A stretch of DNA of 64,000 nucleotides, taken from Brevundimonas diminuta ATCC 11568 (GTDB lineage Bacteria; Pseudomonadota; Alphaproteobacteria; Caulobacterales; Caulobacteraceae). The position numbers and the translations under genes are program-made. Positions 10,064 through 18,847 of the stretch are shown here, one piece after another. Location of the stretch: the NCBI RefSeq assembly GCF_000204035.1, contig NZ_GL883086.1, forward strand, positions 402,288 through 466,287, given 5' to 3'. A model generated the notes under the pieces. It was not told the DNA's origin. It was given only the letters and a program-made list of their open reading frames with translations, and made no database searches. How positions within the stretch are numbered: the first letter of the stretch is position 1; each line of letters opens with the position of its first letter.

Positions 10064-10193
10064 CGAAAAGAACCTGACGAGGGCCGGCGTCGAAAGGGCG
10101 CCAAGGGTCGCGTATAGGGGGTGCGGGGCCGCCGCCGCAAGTGAGGCTTGACGACATCTTGGCTTCCGCCGCTGTCGCCACTAGACAGGCCGC

Positions 10194-10943
10194 ATGAAAC
10201 AATCTGTGAAGCTGGTCGCCGGCAACTGGAAAATGAACGGCCTGGGCGCGAGCCTGGCCGAGGCTGAAACCCTCGAGAAGGCGCTGAAGGAACAGGCTGC
10301 GGCCTGTCGCGTGGCCCTGTGCCCACCCGCCACTTTAATCGATCGCATGGCCCAGGCGTTGAAGGGCGGCGCCGTCGAGATCGGCGGGCAGGACTGCCAC
10401 GCTGAAACCTCGGGCGCCTACACCGGATCGGTCTCGGCCGAGATGGTCCGTGATGCGGGCGCCCGCCTGGTGATTCTCGGCCACTCGGAGCGCCGCGCCG
10501 GATTCGGCGAGACCGACGCCGACGTCGCCGCCAAGGTCGAGGCCGCCCTGGCCGCCGATCTGGAGCCGATCATCTGCATCGGCGAGACGCTGCAGGAACG
10601 CGAAGCCGGGCAGGCGGTCGAGGTCGTCAGCCGTCAAGTCGCCGGCTCGCTGCCGGCCTCGCTGGCGGGCAAGGCGTTCGCCGTCGCCTATGAGCCGGTC
10701 TGGGCCATCGGCACCGGCCTGACGCCGACGCTGGAGCAGATCGAGGAAGTCCACGCCGCCGTGCGCGCCGCCATGGTCGCCAAGCTGGGCGACGGCGGCC
10801 GCGTCGCCCCGATCCTGTACGGCGGCTCGGTCAAGCCGTCGAACGCCAGGGAGATCCTGGCGGTGGCCGAGGTCGGCGGCGCCCTGGTCGGCGGCGCCTC
10901 GCTGAAGGCCGAAGACTTTCTGGGCATCATCCGCGCGGTTTGA
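10194..10943 (+). CDS. tpiA: triosephosphate isomerase TpiA
   Basis: The 249-residue TIM barrel interconverts dihydroxyacetone phosphate and glyceraldehyde-3-phosphate. The substrate-binding Asn-Lys are in VAGNWKMN, the electrophilic His in VILGHSERR, and the catalytic Glu in AYEPVWAIGTG. LYGGSVKPSN and GGALVGGASL form the phosphate site. It is transcribed divergently from the ppiD-like gene with a 130-bp gap and is followed by secG after 77 bp, an order common in bacteria. Confidence 0.98.
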   Translation: MKQSVKLVAGNWKMNGLGASLAEAETLEKALKEQAAACRVALCPPATLIDRMAQALKGGAVEIGGQDCHAETSGAYTGSVSAEMVRDAGARLVILGHSERRAGFGETDADVAAKVEAALAADLEPIICIGETLQEREAGQAVEVVSRQVAGSLPASLAGKAFAVAYEPVWAIGTGLTPTLEQIEEVHAAVRAAMVAKLGDGGRVAPILYGGSVKPSNAREILAVAEVGGALVGGASLKAEDFLGIIRAV

Positions 10944-11020
10944 CCGCGCGCCTGAGCGTTTGCCCGAAACCTCCATCAATGTTAGAGGCGGCCGCTTGAT
11001 CGGCGCGCTTCTGCGCCCAC

Positions 11021-11437
11021 ATGAATGACGCCATGCTCCAGACCATTCTGCTCGTCGCCATGATCCTAATCTCGGTCGCCCTGTCGGCCGTGATCCTGCT
11101 GCAACGTTCCGAGGGCGGCGCCCTGGGCATGGGCGGCGGTCCTTCGGGCTTCATGACGGCGCGCGGGGCGGGCAATCTGCTGACCCGCACCACGTCGATC
11201 CTGGCGATCGCCTTCTTCGTCTGCGCTATCGGCCTGACGATCGCGGGCAACTATGCGCGCGGTTCGCGTTCGGTGATCGACGCCGACGCCGTCGGCTCCA
11301 TCGCCGTGGATCAGCCGCAACAGACGGCTCCGGCTACGCCTGAAGCCGCACCGGCGACCCCGGCCGCTCCGGCCGCTCCGTCGCTGGACGATCTGGAAGC
11401 CAGCTTGCCGGCCGGCCAGGGCGCGCCCGCCCAATAA
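11021..11437 (+). CDS. secG: preprotein translocase subunit SecG
   Basis: The 138-residue protein is SecG, the small accessory subunit of the SecYEG channel. It has two membrane helices (about residues 6-26 and 62-80) joined by the conserved loop RSEGGALGMGGGPSGFMTARGA. The C-terminal 50 residues are an Ala/Pro-rich tail common in alphaproteobacterial SecG. The start at 11021 is used here; a second Met four codons later would also fit. A strong terminator lies 28 bp after the stop. Confidence 0.95.
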   Translation: MNDAMLQTILLVAMILISVALSAVILLQRSEGGALGMGGGPSGFMTARGAGNLLTRTTSILAIAFFVCAIGLTIAGNYARGSRSVIDADAVGSIAVDQPQQTAPATPEAAPATPAAPAAPSLDDLEASLPAGQGAPAQ

Positions 11438-11464
11438 GGGCATCGCCGCCATCGAGTTTTGGGG

Positions 11465-11496
11465 AAGCGCGCCGCAAGGCGCGCTTTCTTCTTTTG
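11465..11496 (+). terminator. intrinsic terminator after secG
   Basis: A perfect 9-bp stem (AAGCGCGCC/GGCGCGCTT) closed by a GCAA tetraloop is followed by the T-rich run CTTCTTTT. It lies between secG and pyrG and should end the tpiA-secG transcript, giving pyrG its own promoter in the following 65 bp. Confidence 0.85.
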
Positions 11497-11519
11497 ATCA
11501 ACAGTTGGATTTTTCCTGA

Positions 11520-13214
<1,695 letters not shown>

Positions 13215-13284
13215 TCACGAACGGTTGTTGCGGTTTTCGCCGAACCGTGTGTCATCATGCTGTTAACCTTTAGGGTCGACGCAG

Positions 13285-13434
13285 ATGGCAGGCGACATTC
13301 TCTACTTCCTGCACCGGCATTTTCGCGCGGTGTTTCTGATCGGCGCCACGGTCGGCGTGATGACGCTCGGCCTGATGGTTCGCGGCGTTCTGGGGCTGCT
13401 GTTCAGCGTGTGGACCGGCGGCGGCGCTGGTTGA
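13285..13434 (+). CDS. 49-residue membrane protein (small ORF)
   Basis: A short ORF starts at ATG 13285 (MAGDILYFLHRHFRAVFLIG) and ends with TGA at 13434. It reads as a single hydrophobic helix from about residue 15 to 43 preceded by a basic, His/Arg-containing N-terminus, a typical small inner-membrane protein. It lies between pyrG and the TonB receptor, 70 bp after pyrG. I do not recognise a family, and there is only a weak purine-rich segment upstream. A longer overlapping frame starting at 13257 is Arg-rich and unlikely to be real. Confidence 0.5.
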   Translation: MAGDILYFLHRHFRAVFLIGATVGVMTLGLMVRGVLGLLFSVWTGGGAG

Positions 13435-13548
13435 GGGCGTTCCCGAGCTGAGGTTTCTCGGGCAGCGGTCATTTGACGCGCAGACGCTGCGGCTCGGCCG
13501 ACGACAAGCCTGACCGCATCGACTATCCCTGACCTGATCGCCGAGCGA

Positions 13549-15582
13549 TTGGCAGGGAGTTCAGCGTTGATCGAGTTTCAGGCGCACGTCGTTGACGAGG
13601 TCGTGGTGACGGCGGCGCGGTTGCCGCCTGCGGCGGGCGAGGCGGCCTTTTCGGTCATTCGGCTGGACGAAGCGGCGCTGGCGCGCGCTGATCGGCTGGA
13701 CGAGGCCCTGAGCGCTGTTCCGGCCGTGTCCCTGTTCCGGCGCAGCTCCAGCCTGGCGGCCAACCCCACGACCCAGGGCATCTCCTTGCGCGCCATCGCG
13801 CCGTCGGGCGCGGGGCGGACCCTGGTGACGCTGGACGGCGTGCCCATGAACGATCCCTTCGGCGGCTGGGTGATCTGGTCGCAGACGCCGACGGAGAGCC
13901 TGGAGAGTCTCGACATCGTGCGGGGAGCCGGGGCTGGCCCCTATGGCGCGGGCGCTCTGACGGGCGTGATCCAACTGCGCGAGCGCGAACGCGGCGGCGT
14001 GCTGTCCTCCTCGGTCGCTGAACGGGGAGGGGCGCGGCTGGCCGGGGCCGGCGGATTCGATCTCGGGCCGGCGCGGCTGACGGCAACCGCCCTGTATGAG
14101 ATCAGCGACGGCTATACGCCTGTGCGCGGCGCGGCGGCCGGGGCGGCGGACACGCCGCTGGATCTGGAAGCGCGCGCGGCGGCCCTGCGTCTGGACGCGC
14201 CGCTGGGCGAGGCCAGCGTATCGCTGCGAGCCTCGGCCTATGACGAAGAGCGCGGTTCAGGCCTCGCGGGGGCTCGATCCAGCGCCAGCGGCCACCTGCT
14301 GTCCGCCGCGGCGGCGCGCCGACCGGACGAGGGTCGCTATGGCTGGCGCTTGCAGGCGTGGCGGCGCGAAAGCGACTTCGCCAACACCTCCGTCGCCGTG
14401 GCGGCGGATCGCAGCGCGACCACGCCCGCCAATGATCAATATGAAACGCCTGCGACAGGGTGGGGCGTCAATGCGGCCCTGCGTCGCTCGGCGTGCGACA
14501 TCGCCGGAGGGCGGCTGGAATGGGAGTTGGGCGCCGACGCCCGCTTCAACGAGGGCGAAACGCGCGAGCGTTTCCGCTTCATGCAGGGGGCCTTCACCCG
14601 CGACCGCGTGGCGGGCGGCGCGACCTCTGTGGCGGGCGTCTATGGCGAAGGGTCGTGGAGCGACGACCTGTGGCTGGTGGCGGGCGGCCTGCGGCTGGAC
14701 GGCTGGCGTAACGAAAACGGCCGGCGGCGAGAGTGGGACCGCGCCACGGGCTCGCCGACCTTGGACGAGAGCGATCCGGATCGTTCGGGCGAGGTGGTCA
14801 GCGCCCGCCTGGCGGCGCGCCGTTTCATCGGCGGCGGTTGGGCGACGCGGGCGGCGGCCTATTCCGGCTTCCGCCCGGCGAGTCTGAATGAGCTGCACCG
14901 TCCGTTCCGCGTCGGCAACGACCTGACCGAGGCCAATGCGGCTCTGGTTCCCGAGACGCTGCAAGGGATCGAGGCGGGACTGGCGTTCGAGGGGCCGATT
15001 TCGGCCTTCGGCGTCAATTTGTTCTGGAACCGGATCGAGGACGCCATCGTCAACGTCACCATCGCCGAGGGGCCGGGAACGTTTCCGCGGGCGGGTTTTG
15101 TTCCGGCGGGCGGCGTTCTGCGCCAGCGTCAGAACGCCGGGACCATCGAGGCCAAGGGCGTGGAGCTGACGGCGCGTCAGGCGCTGCGAGGCGGGTTGAC
15201 CCTGAACGGCGCCCTGTCGATCACCGACGCGCGGATGGACGGCGGATCAGCCGCGCCTCAGCTGACCGGGCTGCGTCCCGCGCAGGCGCCGATCTGGAGC
15301 GCGACGGGCGGGCTGGACTGGCAGGCGTCTGACCGGCTCGGCCTGTCGATACAGGCCCGCTATGAAAGCAAGCGGTTTGAGGATGATCTCAACAGCCGCG
15401 TTCTGGAGGCCGCCGTCACCGTCGACGCTCGCGCGGAATGGCGCGCCGGACCGCGAACCCTGCTGTGGCTGGCGGCGGACAACCTGTTCGACGCCGAAGT
15501 CGAGGTCTCGGAAACGGCGGGCGGCGTTGCCGGCTACGCTCCGCCGCGCACCCTGTCGCTGGGTCTGCGCCTGTCCTACTGA
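13549..15582 (+). CDS. TonB-dependent outer membrane receptor
   Basis: The roughly 675-residue protein is a TonB-dependent receptor. A TonB-box-like DEVVVTAARLP near residue 15 is followed by a plug domain (about 25-140, with NPTTQGISLRAIAPSGAG and LDGVPMNDPFGGW) and a 22-strand-type barrel ending in a C-terminal aromatic residue (LSLGLRLSY). It should import a large substrate such as a siderophore or cobalamin; the substrate is unknown. Only TTG codons (13549, 13567) are available near the start, and no Sec signal peptide is visible in frame; the frame is open back to 13477. The true start or an upstream frameshift is therefore unresolved. Confidence 0.85.
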   Translation: MAGSSALIEFQAHVVDEVVVTAARLPPAAGEAAFSVIRLDEAALARADRLDEALSAVPAVSLFRRSSSLAANPTTQGISLRAIAPSGAGRTLVTLDGVPMNDPFGGWVIWSQTPTESLESLDIVRGAGAGPYGAGALTGVIQLRERERGGVLSSSVAERGGARLAGAGGFDLGPARLTATALYEISDGYTPVRGAAAGAADTPLDLEARAAALRLDAPLGEASVSLRASAYDEERGSGLAGARSSASGHLLSAAAARRPDEGRYGWRLQAWRRESDFANTSVAVAADRSATTPANDQYETPATGWGVNAALRRSACDIAGGRLEWELGADARFNEGETRERFRFMQGAFTRDRVAGGATSVAGVYGEGSWSDDLWLVAGGLRLDGWRNENGRRREWDRATGSPTLDESDPDRSGEVVSARLAARRFIGGGWATRAAAYSGFRPASLNELHRPFRVGNDLTEANAALVPETLQGIEAGLAFEGPISAFGVNLFWNRIEDAIVNVTIAEGPGTFPRAGFVPAGGVLRQRQNAGTIEAKGVELTARQALRGGLTLNGALSITDARMDGGSAAPQLTGLRPAQAPIWSATGGLDWQASDRLGLSIQARYESKRFEDDLNSRVLEAAVTVDARAEWRAGPRTLLWLAADNLFDAEVEVSETAGGVAGYAPPRTLSLGLRLSY

Positions 15583-15594
15583 GGCGAACCTCAG
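15579..15594. other. hairpin spanning two convergent stop codons
   Basis: CTGAGG and CCTCAG form a 6-bp stem with a CGAA loop. The stem contains the TGA of the TonB receptor and the stop of the opposing GGDEF gene. It has no T-tract, so it is at best a weak bidirectional terminator. Confidence 0.35.
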
Positions 15595-16649
15595 GCGGCG
15601 GCGGAGGCCGCCAATTCGGCGTTGGTGACGCGGTTCCGGCCCGTGCGCTTGGAGGCGTAGAGCGCCTCGTCGGCGCGCCCCAGGAAATGGGACGCGGCTT
15701 CGCCGGAGTGGCGCAGGGCGAAGCCGACGGAAATGGTCACGGCGCCTAGGTCGTCATTGGTCGAACGACGACGCAGGCTGCGCGAGGCGATCTCTTCGCG
15801 GGCCGCGTTCAGGGCGGCCTCGACGGCGCCCGCCGTCTCACGCGGGAAGATGACGGCGAACTCTTCACCGCCATAACGGGCGGCGACACGCGGCGTGCGC
15901 GCGATGCGGGCCAGGACGCTGGCGACATAGCGCAGCACCTGGTCGCCCGTCTGATGGCCCCAGGTGTCGTTGAAGCGCTTGAAGTGGTCGATATCGATCA
16001 GCGCCAGTCCGATGGGGGTGCCGTCGCTCTCGGCTTCGTCGCACATGCGCTGCAGTTGTTCGTCGAACGCCTTGCGGTTGGCCAGATTGGTCAGGGCGTC
16101 GGTCATGGCGTCGCGACGGACCTGCTCCAGGTGGTCGCGCAGCTTGACGACTTCGCGGTTGGAGGATTCCAGACGACGCTCCAGCGCCGAGGTGTGGCGT
16201 CGGATCCGTCGCGTGGCGTCGCTGAGGGAGGAAACGATGACGCCCAGGCTGTCGGTGTCGGGCGCTGAGGCCATGCGGTCGACCGCCTGTGACAGGGTGT
16301 CGCCGTAGTCGGCCTGGCTTTCGCGCGCCTTGTCGATGGCGGCGGCGACGGCGGCCAGTTCGCGGTTCAGCACGGCGCCCGCGTCGCGAATCTCTTCCGA
16401 CAGGCGGCTGCGGGGCAGGAATTCGGCGGCCAGCATCTCGGCTGTGGTGTCAGTGAAGGGCGCGCCGCTGGCCAGCAGCCGCGCCATCTCCTGGCTCAAC
16501 GGGCTGTCCGGCGCACTGAGATAGTGCAGCCAGAGCTCGAAGTTCAGCGGAGTCGGCCAGACGCTCGCCTCTTGCATCGCATCAACTGCGCGGTGCGCCA
16601 AGGCATAGGCTTCCGGACTACGAACCGTGGTTTCGACCTGAGTGGTCAT
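15591..16649 (-). CDS. diguanylate cyclase (GGDEF domain)
   Basis: The 352-residue soluble protein has an N-terminal helical region (about 1-175, with a coiled-coil-like stretch around 150-178) and a C-terminal GGDEF domain with an intact active site GGEEF at residues 260-264, so it should make cyclic di-GMP from two GTP. The usual RxxD inhibitory site five residues upstream reads RTPR (251-254), with the Asp replaced. No membrane helix or sensory domain is seen. It is a stand-alone gene converging on the TonB receptor. The target process cannot be inferred. Confidence 0.92.
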   Translation of the reverse strand: MTTQVETTVRSPEAYALAHRAVDAMQEASVWPTPLNFELWLHYLSAPDSPLSQEMARLLASGAPFTDTTAEMLAAEFLPRSRLSEEIRDAGAVLNRELAAVAAAIDKARESQADYGDTLSQAVDRMASAPDTDSLGVIVSSLSDATRRIRRHTSALERRLESSNREVVKLRDHLEQVRRDAMTDALTNLANRKAFDEQLQRMCDEAESDGTPIGLALIDIDHFKRFNDTWGHQTGDQVLRYVASVLARIARTPRVAARYGGEEFAVIFPRETAGAVEAALNAAREEIASRSLRRRSTNDDLGAVTISVGFALRHSGEAASHFLGRADEALYASKRTGRNRVTNAELAASAAA

Positions 16650-16731
16650 GCCTTGAAGCGCCCCTGGAAAGTTCAGGCCAGGAGGTTAGCCCGGCCTTCC
16701 GTAACGCAGGGTTAAATCAAGAATCGCGACG

Positions 16732-18204
16732 TCAATCAGCAAAAATAACCGGGCGACGCAGGAAAGCCGGCACATCATCACCGAAAGCGCTGCCCCGGAT
16801 ATCTCCGGACGATTTGGCGACGGCAGGAGCGGCGGCGGGAGCCGCAGTCGAGGCGCGATCCTCGGACTTCTTGCGGCTGCGCGAACGACGCGGCGCTTCA
16901 TCAGCCTTGTGGGGCGCGACGACTTCAGCGGCGACGGGCGCGTCGGACTCGATGTCGACCGGGGCGGCTTCAACCGTCTTGCGTGAACGGCTGCGTTCGC
17001 TGCGCTCGCCGCGTCCACGGCCGCGCGAAGAGCGGCTGTCGTCGCGCGGGCGATCCTTGATCGAGGCGAAGTCGATGTCGTCCAGCGGCAGTTCGACCGG
17101 CTCCTTCTTGATCAGCTTCAGCACCTTGTCCAACGACTTGTCGTCGGCGGGCGTCACGATCATGAAAGCCTCGCCCAGGCGCCCGGCGCGCCCGGTGCGG
17201 CCGATGCGGTGGACATAGTCGTCGGCGTGATGCGGGACGTCATAGTTGAAGACGTGGCTGACGGCCGGGATGTCCAGGCCGCGGGCGGCGACGTCGGAGG
17301 CGACCAGCAGCTTCAGCTCGCCGCTGCGGAAGTCGGACAGGGTCTTCATCCGCAGCGACTGGTCCAGGTCGCCGTGGATCGGCGCGGCGTTGAAGCCGTG
17401 GACCTGCAGCGACTTGGCGACGATGTCGACTTCCGACTTGCGGTTGCAGAAGACGATCCCGTTCTGGACGTCGCCGCGCTCGACCAGGGCGCGCAGGGCG
17501 GTGCGCTTGGCCTTGGGGTCCGAGGAAGGCAGGCGGGTGATGTGCTGGGTGATGGTGTCGGCGGTCGTGGCCGGGCGCGCCACCTCGATCCGGGTCGGAT
17601 CCTTGAGGAACTGCTGCGTCAGGCGCGTGATCTCCGGCGGCATGGTGGCCGAGAAGAACAGGGTCTGGCGGCGCGGCGGCGTCAGCTTGAAGATGCGTTC
17701 GATGTCCGGGATGAAGCCCATGTCCAGCATCCGGTCGGCCTCATCGACCACCATCAGCTCGACGCCGGTCAGCAGCATCTTGCCGCGATCGAACAGGTCC
17801 AGCAGGCGGCCGGGCGTGGCGATCAGAACGTCCACGCCCTTGTTCAGGGCGGCGATCTGGTCGCCCATGGAGACGCCGCCGATCAGCAGCACCCAGTTCA
17901 GGCGCGTGCCTTTGGCGTATTTGGCGAAGCTTTCCGCCACCTGGTCGGCGAGTTCGCGGGTCGGCGCCAGCACCACGGCGCGCGGCATCCGGGCGCGGGC
18001 GCGGCCCGAGGCCAGGCGATCGACCATGGGCAGGGTGAAGGCGGCCGTCTTGCCGGTGCCGGTCTGGGCGATGCCGAGGACGTCGCGCCCGGCGAGGGCC
18101 ACCGGAATGGCCTGCTCCTGGATCGGCGTGGCGGTCGTGTAGCCGGTATCGGCGACCGCCTGAAGGGTCGTGGGCGAGAGGCCCAGCTTGGAAAATTCAG
18201 TCAT
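16732..18204 (-). CDS. DEAD-box RNA helicase, RhlE-like
   Basis: The 490-residue protein has all DEAD-box motifs: Q motif near residue 28, Walker A AQTGTGKT (46-53), PTRELADQ, DEAD (154-157), SAT (185-187) and HRIGRTGRAGR in the second RecA domain. The last 120 residues form a basic, Arg/Ser/Ala-rich tail (RDDSRSSRGRGRGERSERSR) that probably binds RNA. RhlE-type helicases act in ribosome assembly and RNA turnover, including cold growth; the exact target is not readable. The RhlE assignment is by overall resemblance and is less certain than the DEAD-box call. Confidence 0.92.
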   Translation of the reverse strand: MTEFSKLGLSPTTLQAVADTGYTTATPIQEQAIPVALAGRDVLGIAQTGTGKTAAFTLPMVDRLASGRARARMPRAVVLAPTRELADQVAESFAKYAKGTRLNWVLLIGGVSMGDQIAALNKGVDVLIATPGRLLDLFDRGKMLLTGVELMVVDEADRMLDMGFIPDIERIFKLTPPRRQTLFFSATMPPEITRLTQQFLKDPTRIEVARPATTADTITQHITRLPSSDPKAKRTALRALVERGDVQNGIVFCNRKSEVDIVAKSLQVHGFNAAPIHGDLDQSLRMKTLSDFRSGELKLLVASDVAARGLDIPAVSHVFNYDVPHHADDYVHRIGRTGRAGRLGEAFMIVTPADDKSLDKVLKLIKKEPVELPLDDIDFASIKDRPRDDSRSSRGRGRGERSERSRSRKTVEAAPVDIESDAPVAAEVVAPHKADEAPRRSRSRKKSEDRASTAAPAAAPAVAKSSGDIRGSAFGDDVPAFLRRPVIFAD

Positions 18205-18436
18205 GCAGTCCTGAAGGGACGGAGGATAGCGTTCGCAAACGCCTTCAGCTGACGGAACCGCCCCTCGTGGGCGAGCGGGCGGCGCGCATCGCCAGTCCTG
18301 TTCCGAGCCTGCGGCCGTATAGAGAAAGCCCTACGCCTCAGTCAAGTATTTCCGTTCGGAACGGGCCGCTTGGCAACGGCGTTTCGGCCTGTATGGTCCG
18401 CCTGGGGACTGCAAAGACGATTGGGAGAGGGACCGG
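18205..18436. other. divergent intergenic region, no gene seen
   Basis: This 232-bp gap separates the helicase (minus) from a small secreted protein (plus) and must hold both promoters. I see no convincing -35/-10 pair, palindrome or RNA gene in it; the only clear element is GGGAGAGGGA just before the plus-strand ATG, a ribosome binding site. Confidence 0.4.
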
Positions 18437-18808
18437 ATGCGCGCAGCCGTGCTGATCACGCTGATGTTGGCCGCGCCTGCGAGCGCGTCAGCCTCAGGCA
18501 GCGGCGGAAACGTCGACGCCATGCAGGCGGCTTTCGGCAATACGGTCGTTTCCCATTATCCGGACGGCGATTGGGTCAAGCACTGGTTCGACCGTGACGG
18601 CCGTTACCGCGCCCTGTTCTCGGATGGACGGCGCCTGACCGCGCGCTGGGCGCGTGAGGGGGATCGCGTCTGTCTGAACGAAATCCGCCCGCGCATGATC
18701 ATCTCGCGCTTCTGCACGCCCTATGTCGAGGCGTCCGTTGGGGAGAGCTGGCCAGGCCGAGATCCCCTGGGCCGTCGCGTCCGCAATGAGTTGGTCGCGG
18801 GGCGGTAA
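18437..18808 (+). CDS. small secreted protein of unknown function
   Basis: The 123-residue protein has a signal peptide (MRAAVLITLMLAAPASASAS, cleavage near residue 20) and a mature part of about 100 residues with YPDGDWVKHWFDRDGRYRALFSDGRR, a WxxG-like repeat seen in several unnamed alphaproteobacterial periplasmic proteins. Two cysteines in the mature part (VCLNE and RFCTP) could form a disulphide. It has a good Shine-Dalgarno (GGGAGAGGG). I do not recognise a named family. Confidence 0.75.
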   Translation: MRAAVLITLMLAAPASASASGSGGNVDAMQAAFGNTVVSHYPDGDWVKHWFDRDGRYRALFSDGRRLTARWAREGDRVCLNEIRPRMIISRFCTPYVEASVGESWPGRDPLGRRVRNELVAGR

Positions 18809-18809
18809 G

Positions 18810-18840
18810 AAAAACGCCCCCGTTCGTGAGAACGAGGGCG
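18810..18840 (-). terminator. terminator for topA
   Basis: An 11-bp stem with one mismatch (CGCCCCCGTTC/GAACGAGGGCG) and a GTGA loop is flanked by AAAAA on the left, which reads as TTTTT after the stem on the minus strand. It lies 8 bp after the topA stop and also just after the small secreted protein on the plus strand, so it may work in both directions. Confidence 0.8.
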
Positions 18841-18847
18841 CTTCGTC

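Noticed and set aside
8201-10117. 638-codon plus-strand frame opposite the ppiD-like gene
   Set aside because: It mirrors the real gene; composition is Gly/Leu/Gln/Asp-rich shadow and no start signal or family is seen.
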